A DNA stretch of 64,000 nucleotides from Glandiceps talaboti (Eukaryota > Hemichordata > Enteropneusta > Spengelidae). A program made the position numbers and the translations under genes. How positions within the stretch are numbered: the first letter of the stretch is position 1; every line of letters begins with the position of its first letter. The stretch is taken from assembly GCF_964340395.1 (NCBI RefSeq), contig NC_135558.1, positions 23,322,064-23,386,063 on the forward strand. Direction: 5' to 3'. Below are positions 1 to 13,932 of the stretch, one piece after another. The notes under the pieces are model-generated. The model worked only from the letters and a program-made list of their open reading frames with translations, searched no databases and was not told the origin of the DNA.

Positions 1-490
1 GCAATCAGTGATTCACTATAGCTTCATACAGATCAATGATGCACTATAGCTACATACAGATAGTGATCCACTATAGCTACATACAGATCAGTGATGCACT
101 ATAGCTACATATAGATCAATGATGCACTATAGCTACATACAGATTAGTGATGCACTATAGCTACATACAGATAGTGATGCACTATAGCTACATAAAAATC
201 AATGATACTGTAGCTACATACAGATCAATGATGCACTATAGCTACATACAGATCAATGATGCACTATATCTACATACAGATTAATGATGCACTATAGCTA
301 CATACAGATAGTGATGCACTATAGCTACATAAAAATCAATGATACTGTAGCTACATACAGATCAATGATGCACTATAGCTACATACAGATCAATGATGCA
401 CTATAGCTACATACAGATCAATGATGCACTATAGCTACATACAGATCAGTGATGCACTATAGCTACATACAGATAGTGATTCACTATAGC
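1..490. repeat. 28-bp minisatellite array, left part
   Basis: Head-to-tail copies of a unit of about 28 bp built on CACTATAGCTACATACAGAT. A shorter 26-bp form lacks two bases (AGATAGTGAT), and GCACTAT/TTCACTAT variants occur. The array enters from the left edge of the window and is cut at 490 by a solo LTR. It lies upstream of the first visible PNPLA exon, so it is probably intronic. No coding potential is seen. Confidence 0.97.
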
Positions 491-992
491 TGTATGATCT
501 ACAAATCCTACCTCTGTCACCCTGTCTGATCACTCAAGCTAGCTACTTCAGAGACGCGTTGTTGTATGTTCAAAGTCTTTAATTACTGTTCATTGTGTTA
601 CTGACAATTGAATCATGAACGAACGAAGCTACAAACGAACGGTTCTACAAGAAAATAAAAACGGAAAATACATTTCAATTATATTTAAATTACGGCGTCC
701 AACCACACCCAAACTGCGACATGCAGGTCCAGCACATTGTCCCGCAAAGAATAGTGACTTCTTCTCACTTAAAATTTAATGGAACAAAAAAAAACTCACC
801 TTAGACAGTAGCGTCTTCAGGGGACAAAGTACGTTGGCCGCTGCTGTTGGCTATAAAGACCTCCCACCAACGACTCGGAGCATAAACTAAACTATACAAA
901 TCTCTACATGAAGGTACAGACCAACACGGCCAATTTGAATAATACTACCGTACAGTTGTACATAAATCTAGCCAATCAGAGCAGCACTTACA
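491..992. mobile_element. Solo LTR inserted in the 28-bp array
   Basis: A 502-bp unique segment splits the array. It begins TGTATG and ends CTTACA, giving the TG...CA termini of retrotransposon long terminal repeats. It is flanked by a perfect 5-bp direct repeat ATAGC (486-490 and 993-997), and the satellite resumes in phase after it, which is the footprint of an insertion. No gag or pol sequence is present, so this looks like a solo LTR left by LTR-LTR recombination. Ty3-like, BEL-like or retrovirus-like elements can all make 5-bp duplications, so the class is open. Orientation is uncertain: a CCAAT motif (972-976) and TATAAAG (852-858) occur on +, while the - strand also has ATTAAA signals. 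Confidence 0.82.
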
Positions 993-3900
993 ATAGCTAC
1001 ATACAGATCAATGATGCACTATAGCTACATACAGATCAGTGATGCACTATAGCTACATACAGATAGTGATGCACTATAGCTACATACAGATAGTGATGCA
1101 CTATAGCTACATACAGATCAATGATGCACTATAGCTACACAGATACTGATGCACTATAGCTACATACAGATCAGTGATGCACTATAGCTACATACAGATA
1201 GTGATGCACTATAGCTACATACAGATCAGTGATGCAATATAGCTACATACAGATAGTGATGCACTATAGCTACATAAAAATCAATGATACTGTAGCTACA
1301 TACAGATCAATGATGCACTATAGCTACATACAGATCAATGATGCACTATAGCTACATACAGATCAGTGATGCACTATAGCTACATACAGATCAATGATGC
1401 ACTATAGCTTCATACAGATCAATGATGCACTATAGCTACATACAGAGGTGTGATTCACTATAGCTACATACAGATCAATGATGCACTATAGCTACATACA
1501 GATCAATGATTCACTATAGCTACATACAGATCAGTGATTCACTATAGCTACATACAGATCAATGATGCACTATAGCTACATACAGATCAGTGATAGCTAC
1601 ATACACATCAATGATGCACTATAGCTACATACAGATCAATGATGCACTATAGCTACATACAGATCAATGATGCACTATAGCTACATACAGATAGTGATGC
1701 ACTATAGCTACATACAGATCAATGATGCACTATAGCTACACAGATACTGATGCACTATAGCTACATACAGATCAGTGATGCACTATAGCTACATACAGAT
1801 AGTGATGCACTATAGCTACATACAGATCAGTGATGCACTATAGCTACATACAGATAGTGATGCACTATAGCTACATAAAAATCAATGATACTGTAGCTAC
1901 ATACAGATCAATGATGCACTATAGCTACATACAGATCAATGATGCACTATAGCTACATACAGATCAGTGATGCACTATAGCTACATACAGATCAATGATG
2001 CACTATAGCTTCATACAGATCAATGATGCACTATAGCTACATACAGAGGTGTGATTCACTATAGCTACATACAGATCAATGATGCACTATAGCTACATAC
2101 AGATCAATGATTCACTATAGCTACATACAGATCAGTGATTCACTATAGCTACATACAGATCAATGATGCACTATAGCTACATACAGATCAGTGATTCACT
2201 ATAGCTGCATACAGATCAATGATGCACTATAGCTACATACAGATCAATGATAGCTACATACACATCAATGATGCACTATAGCTACATACAGATCAATGAT
2301 GCACTATAGCTACATACAGATCAATGATGCACTATAGCTACATACAGATCAGTGATGCACTATAGATACATACAGATCAGTGATTCACTATAGCTACATA
2401 CAGATCAATGATGCACTATAGCTACATACAGATCAATGATGCACTATAGCTACATACAGATCAATGATTCACTATAGCTACATACAGATCATGATAGCTA
2501 CATACAGATCAGTGATTCACTATAGCTACATACAGATCAATGATGCACTATAGCTACATACAGATCAATGATGCACTATAGCTACATACAGATCAGTGAT
2601 TCACTATAGCTTCATACAGATCAATGATAGCTACATACAGATCAGTGATTCACTATAGCTACATACAGATCAATGATGCACTATAGCTACATACAGATCA
2701 ATGATAGCTACATACAGATCAATGATGCACTATAGCTACATATAGATCAGTGATGCACTATAGCTACATACAGATCAATGATAGCTACATACAGATCAAT
2801 GATGCACCATAACTACATACAGATCAATGATGCACTATAGCTACATACAGATCAGTGATTCACTATAGCTGCATACAGATCAATGATGCACTATAGCTAC
2901 ATATAGATCAATGATGCACGATAGCTACATACAGATCAGTGATTCACTATAGCTACATACAGATCAATGATGCACTATAGCTACATACAGATTAGTGATG
3001 CACTATAGCTACATACAGATAGTGATGCACTATAGCTACATAAAAATCAATGATACTGTAGCTACATACAGATCAATGATGCACTATAGCTACATACAGA
3101 TCAATGATAGCTACATACAGATCAATGATGCACTATAGCTACATATAGATCAGTGATTCACTATAATAGCTACATACAGATCAATGATGCACTATAGCTA
3201 CATACAGATCAATGATAGCTACATACAGATCAATGATGCACTATAGCTACACACAGATCAGTGATTCACTGTACCTTCATACAGATCAATGATAGCTACA
3301 TAAAGATCAATGGTACACTATCGCTACATGCAGATTAGTGATTCACTATAGCTACATACAGATCAATGATGCACTATAGCTACATACAGATCAGCAATTC
3401 ACTATAGCTACATATAGATCAATGATGCACTATAGCTGCATACAGATCAGTGATGCACTATAGCTACATGCAGATCAGTGATGCACTATAGCTACATACA
3501 GATCAGTGATGCACTATAGCTACATACAGATCAATGATGCACTATAGCTACATACAGATCAGTGATTCACTATAATAGCTACATACATATCAATTATACA
3601 CTATAGCTACATATAGATCAATGATGCACTATAGCTACATACAGATCAGTAATGCACTATAGCTACATACAGATTAGTGATGCACTATAGCTACATACAG
3701 ATCAATGATGCACTATAGCTACATAGAGATCAATGATGCACTATAGCTACACATAGATCAGTGATAGCTACTTAGAGATCAGTTAGGCACTATAGCTACA
3801 TACAGATCAGTAATGCACTATAGCTACATACAGATTAATGATGCACTATAGCTACATACAAATCAGTGATGCACTATAGCTACATACAGATCAGTGATGC

Positions 3901-6331
3901 ACTATAGCTACATACAGATTAGTGATGCACTATAGCTACATATAGATCAATGATGCACTATAGCTACATACAGATCAGTGATTCACTATAGCTACATACA
4001 GATCAATGATGCACTATAGCTACATACAGATTAGTGATGCACTATAGCTACATACAGATCAATGATGCACTATAGCTACATACAGATAGTGATGCACTTT
4101 AGCTACATACAGATTAGTGATGCACTATAGCTACATACAGATCAATGGTGCACTATAGCTACATACAGATTAGTGATGCACTATAGCTACATACAGATCA
4201 ATGGTGCACTATAGCTACATACAGATCAATGATGCACTATAGCTACATACAGATTAGTGATGCACTATAGCTACATACAGATCAATGATGCACTATAGCT
4301 ACATACAGATACTGATGCACTATAGCTACATACAGATAGTGATGCACTATAGCTACATACAGATTAGTGATGCACTATAGCTACATACAGATCAATGGTG
4401 CACTATAGCTACATACAGATCAATGATGCACTATAGCTACATACAGATAGTGATGCACTATAGCTACATACAGATTAGTGATGCACTATAGCTACATACA
4501 GATCAATGGTGCACTATAGCTACATACAGATCAATGATGCACTATAGCTACATACAGATTAGTGATGCACTATAGCTACATACAGATCAATGGTGCACTA
4601 TAGCTACATACAGATCAGTGATGCACTATAGCTACATACAGATCAGTGATTCACTATAGCTACATAGAGATCAGTGATGCACTATAGCTACATACAGATC
4701 AGTGATGCACTATAGCTACACACAGATCAGTGATGCACTATAGCTACATACAGATCAATGATGCACTATAGCTACATACAGATCAATGATGCACTATAGC
4801 TACATACAGATCAGTGATGCACTTTAGCTACATACAGATCAGTGATGCACTATAGCTACATACAGATCAATGATGCACTATAGCTACATACAGATGAGTG
4901 ATGCACTATAGCTACATACAGATCAGTGATGCACTATAGCTACATAGAAATCAGTGATGCACTATAGCTTCATACAGATTAATGATGCACTATAGCTACA
5001 TACAGATCAGTGTTGCACTATAGCTACATACAGATCAGTGATGCACTATAGCTACATACAGATCAATGATGCAATATAGCTACATACAGATCAGTGATGC
5101 ACTATAGCTACATACAGATTAGTGATGCACTATAGCTACATACAGATCAGTGATTCACTATAGCTGCATACAGATCAGTGATGCACTATAGCTACATACA
5201 GATCAATGATGCACTATAGCTACATATAGATCAATGATGCACTATAGCTACATACAGATCAGTGATGCACTATAGCTACATACAGATCAATGATGCAATA
5301 TAGCTACATACAGATCAGTGATGCACTAGCTACATACAGATCAGTGATTCACTATAGCTGCATACAGATCAATGATGCACTATAGCTACATACAGATCAA
5401 TGATGCACTATAGCTACATATAGATCAATGATGCACTATAGCTACATACAGATCAGTGATGCACTATAACTACATACAGATCAATGATGCACTATGGCTA
5501 CATACAGATCAGTGATGCACTATAACTACATACAGATCAGTGATGCACTATAGCTACATATAGATCAATGATGCACTATAGCTACATACAGATCAGTGAT
5601 GCACTATAGCTACATACAAATCTGTGATGCACTATAGCTACATACAGATCAGTGATGCACTATAGCTACATATAGATCAATGATGCACTATAGCTACATA
5701 CAGATCAGTGTTGCACTATAGCTACATACAGATCAGTGATGCACTATAGCTACATATAGATCAATGATGCACTATAGCTACATACAGATTAGTGATGCAC
5801 TATAGCTACATACAGATCAGTGATGCACTATAGCTACATACAGATCAGTGATGCACTATAGCTACATATAGATCAATGATGCACTATAACTACATACAGA
5901 TCAGTGATGCACTATAGCTACATACAGATCAGTGATGCACTATAGCTACATGCAGATCAGTGATTCACTATAGCTTCATACAGATCAGTGATGCACTATA
6001 GCTACATATAGATCAATGATGCACTATAGCTACATACAGATCAGTGTTGCACTATAGCTACATACAGATCAGTGATGCACTATAGCTACATATAGATCAG
6101 TGATGCACTATAGCTACATATAGATCAGTGATGCACTATAGCTACATACAGATCAGTGTTGCACTATAGCTACATACAGATCAGTGATGCACTATAGCTA
6201 CATATAGATCAGTGATGCACTATAGCTACATATAGATCAGTGATGCACTATAGCTACATACAGATCAGTGTTGCACTATAGCTACATACAGATCAGTGAT
6301 GCACTATAGCTACATACAAATCCATGATGTA
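993..6331. repeat. 28-bp minisatellite array, right part
   Basis: Continuation of the same 28-bp array for about 5.3 kb (roughly 190 units). Units differ mainly at AATGAT/AGTGAT and GCAC/TCAC. Truncated units ending in GATAGCTACATA recur between about 1590 and 3300. A block near 1050-1570 recurs with an offset of 601 bp. The array ends at about 6331, 137 bp before a PNPLA exon. Confidence 0.97.
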
Positions 6332-6467
6332 GAAATGTTAACTGGATTACAGATAACCTTACCAGAGGTTAATCGAGGTTAATGTAATTAAATGATGAAA
6401 TGCGAACCTTGATCATTAACTTTTAAATCTTGAAATTTGACATATATTGCTTGTTTGATTATTGCAG
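6332..6467 (+). other. Intron end before PNPLA exon, with acceptor
   Basis: Unique AT-rich sequence between the satellite and the first visible PNPLA exon. It ends in a T-rich tract and TTGCAG at 6467, a good 3' splice site. Confidence 0.7.
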
Positions 6468-6580
6468 GTACCTGATATGACAGAAGTACAAAGTAGACTT
6501 GCGTATGTTTCCTGTGTAAGACATCTTGAAGAACTCAAAAACAGCAGTCTCTGTGAATACATTCGCCCTCCAATTGATAG
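6468..6580 (+). CDS. PNPLA6: PNPLA6/7 (neuropathy target esterase) exon, fourth from last
   Basis: This 113-bp exon has acceptor TTGCAG and donor GTAAAT and encodes [20 protein letters not shown] followed by [17 protein letters not shown]. It aligns by eye with the C-terminal region of vertebrate PNPLA6/PNPLA7 (NTE; Drosophila swiss cheese), just after the patatin phospholipase domain, where the pattern [14 protein letters not shown]...CEYLRPPID is highly conserved. The exon starts at phase 0 and ends two bases into an Arg codon completed by the next exon. The family are ER-anchored serine lysophospholipases that deacylate phosphatidylcholine and lysophosphatidylcholine. The catalytic GxSxG region and the cyclic-nucleotide-binding domains lie left of the window. 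Whether this is a pre-duplication gene or one of two paralogues cannot be told from the tail. Confidence 0.93.
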
Positions 6581-6950
6581 GTAAATCTATATCTTAGCAT
6601 TAGCTGTTTGTTAAGCAGTTATATTTGAATATTCGGGAAAGGGTATGTGGGGGGCTTGGCTCTTGAACACATTGTAAGTGCCTCATATTATCATAATGAT
6701 CACAAATTTATTATCATTAAATATTACTTGGAAGGCCTCACACCCAATGCCGTAGCGTAATGTTCAGATGTATACAACACACTGATAAGAAATTAACATT
6801 ATAGGGTAGAGTGGTATACAAAAAGCCCCCTAAGATATACAAAAAGCCCCTAACTTTGTGGTAGTTATTGTGAAACTTGAATGTGTACAGTTGACAACAC
6901 AGTGATTTTCCATGAAATCTGGGTGTTTTTTAGCACAACTGAACTACAAT
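6581..6950 (+). other. PNPLA intron, unique part
   Basis: Intronic AT-rich sequence starting with donor GTAAAT. A short near-duplicate (ATACAAAAAGCCCC, about 6816-6850) is present. Nothing else is recognised. Confidence 0.6.
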
Positions 6951-6984
6951 GTAGGTTCAGTAGTGCTATAGGCATCGAGCGGTG

Positions 6985-7112
<128 letters not shown>

Positions 7113-7922
7113 CAACTTAAAGTCAAAAACCGCTGAACCAATTGCCATGATATTTGGTGGGTCCATCACCTTGGGTGTCTAGTTGGGAAATTGTTCAAAT
7201 AAAAATGATCTTACCACCGGTTTGTGATTTGGGTAATAAAATGTGATTTTTGGTCAAAAAAGTTAAACTCAGAAACTACTTGGCAGACTTTACTGAAATT
7301 TGGGTGAAACATTCTTCAGTGTGTTTTTACTAAGAATTGTTCATGATATGATGGTCCCATAAGTGATATGCAAATTAGGGCTAAAAATGTGTCCTTTTGG
7401 TCAAAAATCTATAATTCCAAAACCACTGAGCAGATTGGGTTGAAATTTAATGGGAATGCATTTAGGGATGTATGGATGAAGAAATATTAAGCATACAATG
7501 ATTCCATGAGTGATATGCAAATAGGTGTAAAAATGTTCATTTTTGGGCAAAAACGTATCTCAAAAAGTATTTGGTCAATGAGTCTGAAACTTGGTGAGAT
7601 GTTTCTGAAAGTGTTATTCTGCAAATTTTCTTCAAAACATGTTGACAAAATTGGCCCTAGCAACCATGACCACGCCCTTAGCAATAACCAAATGGCAGTA
7701 TATTTTGCTCAAATAACATCTTCTGGTAGGCAGGTGAGTAGACATTCAAAAAATGTATGCAAATATCCTTAGCAACCATGACCGTGCTCATAGCAACAGC
7801 CAAACGGTGATGTATTTCAGAGAGATAACCACTGGGATTAATAGACAAATGAATAAGCATTCAAAAAAGAATGCAAATGTGCCTAGCAACAAGACCATGC
7901 CCATAGCAACAGCCAATTGATC

Positions 7923-8211
<289 letters not shown>

Positions 8212-8333
8212 CTCGGTGAGTATTAATCTGCTAAGACAGTGCTCTATACCGCAGTGGCAGAGCGTAATGTCTGACGATCGCACTATGCGTGAAACTCTGA
8301 ATTACAACCAAGAAAGAGTTCCAGTACTACCAA

Positions 8334-8466
<133 letters not shown>

Positions 8467-8880
8467 GCAAAATAACAATAGGGATTATTAGACAAGTGAA
8501 TAATAGTTCAAAAAATGTATGTAAATTGCCCAGCAACAAGACCACGCCCGTAGCAACAGTCAAATAATCATGTATATTGCAAAGATAACAAGAGGAATTG
8601 ATAGACAAATGAATAAGCATTCAAAAATATATGCAAATGTGCCTAGCAACAAGACTACACCCATAGCAACAGCCAAATGATCACATATATTGCAAAGATA
8701 ACAACAGGAATTAATAGACAATTTAATAATCATTCAAAAATGTATGTAAATGTGCAAAGGACCACCTATAGCTAGAATGGCTGACCATGTATTACACATT
8801 TTTAAAACTGTACAGTACAGTTGTGCTACAATGCCATTGGCACTATTTTAAATACTTAAATCCTATTGTTTGCTTTGCAG

Positions 8881-9034
8881 GTTTAAAACCTTGGATTTTC
8901 ACAGACATGATGAGATCAGAGAAGTTGGGTACCAGCATGGAAAAACAGTCTTCAGTGGATGGGAGAAAGGTAACATCATGAGAAATATGTTCCAAGAAAA
9001 ACAGGAAAAAACTACACCCTCAGCTAAACCACAG
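8881..9034 (+). CDS. PNPLA6: PNPLA6/7 exon, third from last
   Basis: This 154-bp exon has acceptor TTTGCAG and donor GTAATG. Its first base completes the Arg codon from the previous exon. It then encodes FKTLDFHRHDEIREVGYQHG and KTVFSGWEKGNIMRNMF. Vertebrate PNPLA6 has [21 protein letters not shown] and VFGGW at the same place, so the match is clear. The tail (QEKQEKTTPSAKPQ) is the less conserved linker. The exon ends in phase 0. The acceptor lies only 28 bp past the end of a family A repeat, so the repeat supplies or crowds the branch-point region. Confidence 0.93.
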
Positions 9035-9690
9035 GTAATGGTTTTATTATATAGCAAAATATAATAACAGAAGTTGTTACAATATAAAGGTGACAATTAG
9101 TCATAAGACAAGACATTTGGAAGATATGGTATATTGCATGTCCAAAATAATGTATGGTAAAATTATAATTTAGAAATTGTTGACATTTAAAGATTTTAAC
9201 ATTTTCAATGAAGTATTTTATTTAACTATAAGTAGTTGTAGATTTTAATACAAATGTTAACAAATATTGTGTCAAATTCATTGTGTTCGAAAAAGTGTTT
9301 CTTACACTTGTCGGGATATCTTGAAGTTTTGGTTTTAAGGGTAAATTCATATCTTGGAAGTTTTGGTTGAATTTAATAAGCATGAAAAAGTAAACAAGGT
9401 ATGGTACAGGATGTTCATACCCTAATTCTTTATTATGTCAAAAAACAAATTTAGAAAGTAGTATTGAAGATATCAACATGTAAACTTCTTTGGTTTTAAC
9501 CTGTGCATATCTTAATTATAGGAACAAATTTAAAATAATAATGATTCCTACAATCATTAAATGAAGTTTGATACCTTGTAAAACTTGTATGTACCAAATT
9601 ATATGAAATTTGAAGCTTACATTCTTAAGGCCAAATTGTGTGTTTCCGATAACAGGACCGACCCTAGTTTAAGGCTCTGACCCTAAACAT
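9035..9690 (+). other. PNPLA intron, low-complexity AT-rich part
   Basis: AT-rich intronic sequence. A stretch near 9530-9620 resembles family D (motif TGTACCAAATTATATGAAAT). No exon is recognised. Confidence 0.55.
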
Positions 9691-9694
9691 GTTT

Positions 9695-10345
9695 TTTAGC
9701 CCCCAAAGGACGAAGCCTGACGGGGGCTACTACTATGTTGGGCTCTGTTCATCTGTCCGTCCATCCATCTGTATCCACCTGTATCTCCAATATGTATGCG
9801 CTAATTTCAACCAAATCTGGTACAAATGTCAGATGTTATAGAGGGCATATGCACGTCACTTGGTTTTACAACCCTCGTGACAACAGTGAAATGGCAGCCA
9901 TATTTGTCGTAAATAATCACACTTTGCCCAATAACTCTTGAAGTTTAAGAGATAGAGACCTCATTCAAGTGTCTTCACCCATGTTATCAGTCATGAGCTT
10001 TTTAATGGCACATTGACTTTTGACCTTGACCTCCATCTTCAAGGTCAAATATCCATATTATTGTCAAAGTGTGTATGTATATCTCTGATATGCATGGACT
10101 GATTTCAACCAAACCTTGTACATATGTCAGATGCTATAGTCTGCATATACACATTACTTCATTTCACGACATCCATGATAACGTCAAAATGGTGGCCATG
10201 TTTGTCATAAATATTCACATTTTGGCCGATAACTCTTAGACACCTTATTCAAGTGCCTTCATTGTGGTTATAAATGATGAGCTTTCTAATGACACACTGA
10301 CTTTTGACCTTGACCTTCATCTTCAGGGTCAAGTAACTGTCTTCC
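9695..10345 (+). repeat. Dispersed repeat family B copy
   Basis: Begins with a hairpin-like head containing GGACGAAGCCTGACGGGGGC, then GTCCGTCCATCC. Modules with TTTCAACCAAATCTGGTACA and the recurring GACCTTGACCTTCATCTTC motif follow. The same head type recurs at about 22316, 25517 and 30507. Non-coding; probably a non-autonomous element. Confidence 0.7.
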
Positions 10346-10501
10346 TGTTTTGAAATCATTAAGATAATATAAATATTAATGCTAATTTGCCTGAAATTGT
10401 CAAGGATCTACACATAATAGATAAGAAATGAACAACCCTTTCAGGTGTTCTCAGTGTATCTTTTTGAAGGCCATACAAGAATTTATTTATTTTATTTTAT
10501 T

Positions 10502-10503
10502 TA

Positions 10504-10538
<35 letters not shown>

Positions 10539-10540
10539 TT
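10502..10540. repeat. (TTGA)n microsatellite
   Basis: About eight GATT/ATTG tetranucleotides followed by a T run and a G run. Confidence 0.95.
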
Positions 10541-10554
10541 TTTTTTGGGGGGAT

Positions 10555-10690
10555 ATGTCTTCCATGAAGACCTGTTAAACATAATATGCATATTACAAAG
10601 ATAACAACAGGGATAGGTAGGTACATTTGTAAGTGAATAAAAAAATGTATGCAAGCCAAATATACCTAGCAACAAGACCACTCCAATAGC
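10555..10690 (+). repeat. Family A fragment
   Basis: A single module with ATTACAAAGATAACAACAGG and CCTAGCAACAAGACCACTCC, abutting the 82-bp array. Confidence 0.7.
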
Positions 10691-10691
10691 A

Positions 10692-11745
10692 ATGTCCATT
10701 GTTATTGGTCACACTTGGTTGACAAGGTTTATTTTCCATATGAGTGGCATTAATTTCTTGTCAGAGAACTACCATGTCCATTGTTATTGGTCACACTTGG
10801 TTGACAGGGGTTATTTTCCATATGAGTGGCATTAATTTCTTGTCAGAGAACTACCATGTCCATTGTTATTGGTCACACTTGGTTGACAAGGTTTATTTTC
10901 CATATGAGTGGCATCAATTTCTTGTCAGAGAACTACCATGTCCATTGTTATTGGTCACACTTGGTTGACAAGGGTTATTTTCCATATGAGTGGCATCAAT
11001 TTCTTGTCAGAGAACTACCATGTCCATTGTTATTGGTCACACTTGGTTGACAAGGTTTATTTTCCATATGAGTGGCATCAATTTCTTGTCAGAGAACTAC
11101 CATGTCCATTGTTATTGGTCACACTTGGTTGACAAGGGTTATTTTCCATATGAGTGGCATCAATTTCTTGTCAGAGAACTACCATGTCCATTGTTATTGG
11201 TCACACTTGGTTGACAAGGGTTATTTTCCATATGAGTGGCATTAATTTCTTGTCAGAGAACTACCATGTCCATTGTTATTGGTCACACTTGGTTGACAAG
11301 GGTTATTTTCCATATGAGTGGCACCAATTTCTTGTCAGAGAACTACCATGTCCATTGTTATTGGTCACACTTGGTTGACAAGGTTTATTTTCCATATGAG
11401 TGGCACCAATTTCTTGTCAGAGAACTACCATGTCCATTGTTATTGGTCACACTTGGTTGACAAGGTTTATTTTCCATATGAGTGGCATCAATTTCTTGTC
11501 AGAGAACTACCATGTCCATTGTTATTGGTCACACTTGGTTGACAAGGGTTATTTTCCATATGAGTGGCATCAATTTCTTGTCAGAGAACTACCATGTCCA
11601 TTGTTATTGGTCACACTTGGTTGACAAGGGTTATTTTCCATATGAGTGGCATCAATTTCTTGTCAGAGAACTACCATGTCCATTGTTATTGGTCACACTT
11701 GGTTGACAAGGGTTATTTTCCATATGAGTGGCATCAATTTCTTGT
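10692..11745. repeat. 82-bp minisatellite array
   Basis: About 12.8 near-identical copies of an 82-bp unit containing GTTATTGGTCACACTTGGTT and CCATATGAGTGGCAT. Only three or four positions vary (AAGGTTTA/AAGGGTTA, CATTAAT/CATCAAT/CACCAAT). The first unit starts in family A-like sequence (AGCAATGTCCATTG). The regularly spaced 74-codon open frames are products of the array and have no protein support. Intronic in the PNPLA gene. Confidence 0.97.
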
Positions 11746-12478
11746 TCAGTGAAGCCAGGAAATCATCAGTACTGGACTCTGCTTCAAAAACCTCTTAGAT
11801 GTAGTGTTAGACACATTTCAGTTGTTCAAAATCACATAAAATTGGCCATGATTTACTTGAACTCATTCACTAATGTTATCAAAGAGTCAAACTATCACCT
11901 TGGTTATCATTGCTACTATTACTCGATAGTCACCATATTCTGTGGAATTTTAAAATTGAATTTTTAAGAGATTGCCTAGTTACTGAAAATTGTTAATTAT
12001 GCAAATATCATTATTATCCACAGGATGTTTACCATAATATAATTAGTTCTTGCCATTACCATAAGGGAGATATAGAGCAAGTACATTTCTGAGATGTCCA
12101 GAGTCAGACGTGCGCATGCATGAAATAACCATTCGTTAGGGAAAGTGTGAATTGAGATACACATTTAAATCTGAAGAAGACGTTGTATTCATTGACAAGT
12201 TTTCACATATCCTTTTAACAAGTTTATTTTTGTCATTATTGGGCTTCCCCACTCCAAATTTGTATATCTGTATTCTGCTTTTGCATACATGTATGCAGAC
12301 TGCCATGTGGTCAATGCGTTGCCATGGCAAAGTTGTACGATTAGCACTGATTGAGGAAAGAGTGTTAACTCATTTTTCCTTGGCAATTGAGTGTAATGGA
12401 GAGATGTAAAATCATTAAATAACTTGTGTTGTGAGTGCTACTACTAGTTTCCTAAAATGTCTCTGTCTTGTATGTTAG
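11746..12478 (+). other. PNPLA intron, mostly unique
   Basis: Unique intronic sequence with a short family D-like piece near 11980-12060 (TATGCAAATATCATTATTA). It ends with TATGTTAG, the acceptor of the next exon. No other exon is recognised. Confidence 0.55.
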
Positions 12479-12566
12479 ACTTACGTCAAAGCTAATGCTA
12501 TGTTTACTGACCTGGCTGAGATGGTATCCCGCATTGATCCACCAAGACATAGAACATATGAGGATG
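12479..12566 (+). CDS. PNPLA6: PNPLA6/7 exon, second from last
   Basis: This 88-bp exon starts in phase 0 after acceptor GTTAG and ends one base into a codon at donor GTAAGT. It encodes TYVKANAMFTDLAEMVSRID and PPRHRTYED. The block FTDLAE(I/M)VSRI(E/D)PP is the last strongly conserved motif of the PNPLA6/7 C-terminus, so the assignment is firm. The following residues are acidic and continue into the last exon. Confidence 0.92.
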
Positions 12567-13515
12567 GTAAGTACAAGAATGTTTGCCGTCTATCTGTACT
12601 ACCGGAGGTCCACTATCTCAACTGTCTTGTATTTGTTTCTTTATGTTGTCAGCAAATTAATTAAACTTGACTCTTGACATATTTACTGACCTAGTGGCAA
12701 GTAAAAACTGCAAATTGTAAGATATATTATTGGGCACAATATATGGTTCAAAGAGTCTCTGGCAGTCTGCAAATTATATTATACCAGTATAATGATGGTG
12801 CAAATTGAGAGATCTGATTGGTCAAGACATCGAACTAGCACATCTGAAATGAGCAATAATGCACAGTTGGCACACGTCCAAATCTTGATGTTCGCTGTTC
12901 ATCAACGAATGTTGTACCGATAGTCTGCAGTGATAGTGAACTAGTTTATGGGAAATTATGAAGGAAATTTCGAAAGCATCCAAGTTATCACGTATTTGCA
13001 CATATCATAGCCTACTAAGGTAAAAGCATGCATGCAATCAGTTCTACTTCTAGCCTCGGCTGGAGTGGAAACAAGTGAGCATGTCCTGTCATAAAAATAA
13101 AGCAAGTCACCAAGTGTGAGAACTTTAATAGACTGACCAAATTAACATTAATCTAATAGAAATTTGTCTGTGATCCTATCCTAGAGTCTATATAGTATCC
13201 CCGGATAGTATCAGTCATCAGTCTTAGAGGGAAATCCCCAAACCCAAAAATCTACCGCCTTAACTTCAAGTAAATGCATTGTACATGTAAAATCAATCTG
13301 CCACCATCTTCTCATTCCACCTTGTCGCAAAGCTGGCCGGGCACGAAGCATGCTGTATTCAGTAAACCAGTGAAACAGGTTGTTTATTCATTACTGTACA
13401 CTTTTGCTGAGCCGATCAATGTACAGATTATCCATAGAAACCCCTAACATAAATCCAATCGCTGCATGACGCTCATGATTGTGGCATCCAACAGATCAGC
13501 TGAAAGCAGTTTATT
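12567..13515 (+). other. PNPLA intron, unique part
   Basis: Start of the 7.3-kb last intron. Unique, moderately AT-rich. No repeat family or exon is recognised. Confidence 0.55.
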
Positions 13516-13528
13516 GTTATGCAAATTA

Positions 13529-13546
13529 TGGGGGGGGGGGGGGGGC
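13529..13546. repeat. Poly(G) run
   Basis: A run of G on the + strand. Similar G or C homopolymer runs occur near 22864, 25570, 30367, 54442, 54638 and 63198. Confidence 0.9.
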
Positions 13547-13695
13547 AAATGAAACCAATAAATGTTTGTTCATATTTTTTTCCGATTTTTACAATATACT
13601 GGTATAATCGCTCCTGCATATATTCATATATTTCATTCACTGGTCAAAACCTCTTCGTATACCATCCCCAGGGGTTGGTTTATTGCTTAAATATA

Positions 13696-13721
13696 TGTTG
13701 ATATGTATATATGTATGTGTG

Positions 13722-13788
<67 letters not shown>

Positions 13789-13932
13789 ATGGATGTTATT
13801 GTATGTATGTATGTATTTATTTATCATGTATGTCTGTCTGTCTGTCTGTACATACGTATGTATATATGATAATGATATGTAAATTTGTCTGTCTGTATGT
13901 ATGTACATGTATGTATTTATGTATTTATGTAT
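13696..13932. repeat. Compound microsatellite (TG)n, (TATG)n, (TCTG)n
   Basis: A TG tract of about 34 repeats (13723-13783) followed by TATG and TCTG tetranucleotides. Intronic. Confidence 0.95.

Noticed and set aside
1-6331. 28-bp repeats resembling a CRISPR array.
   Set aside because: Repeats are directly adjacent without unique spacers, no cas genes are present, and the surrounding genes are eukaryotic with introns.
10744-11752. Overlapping 74-codon open frames at 82-bp spacing.
   Set aside because: They are frame products of the 82-bp array inside a PNPLA intron. The repeat has no splice or coding support.
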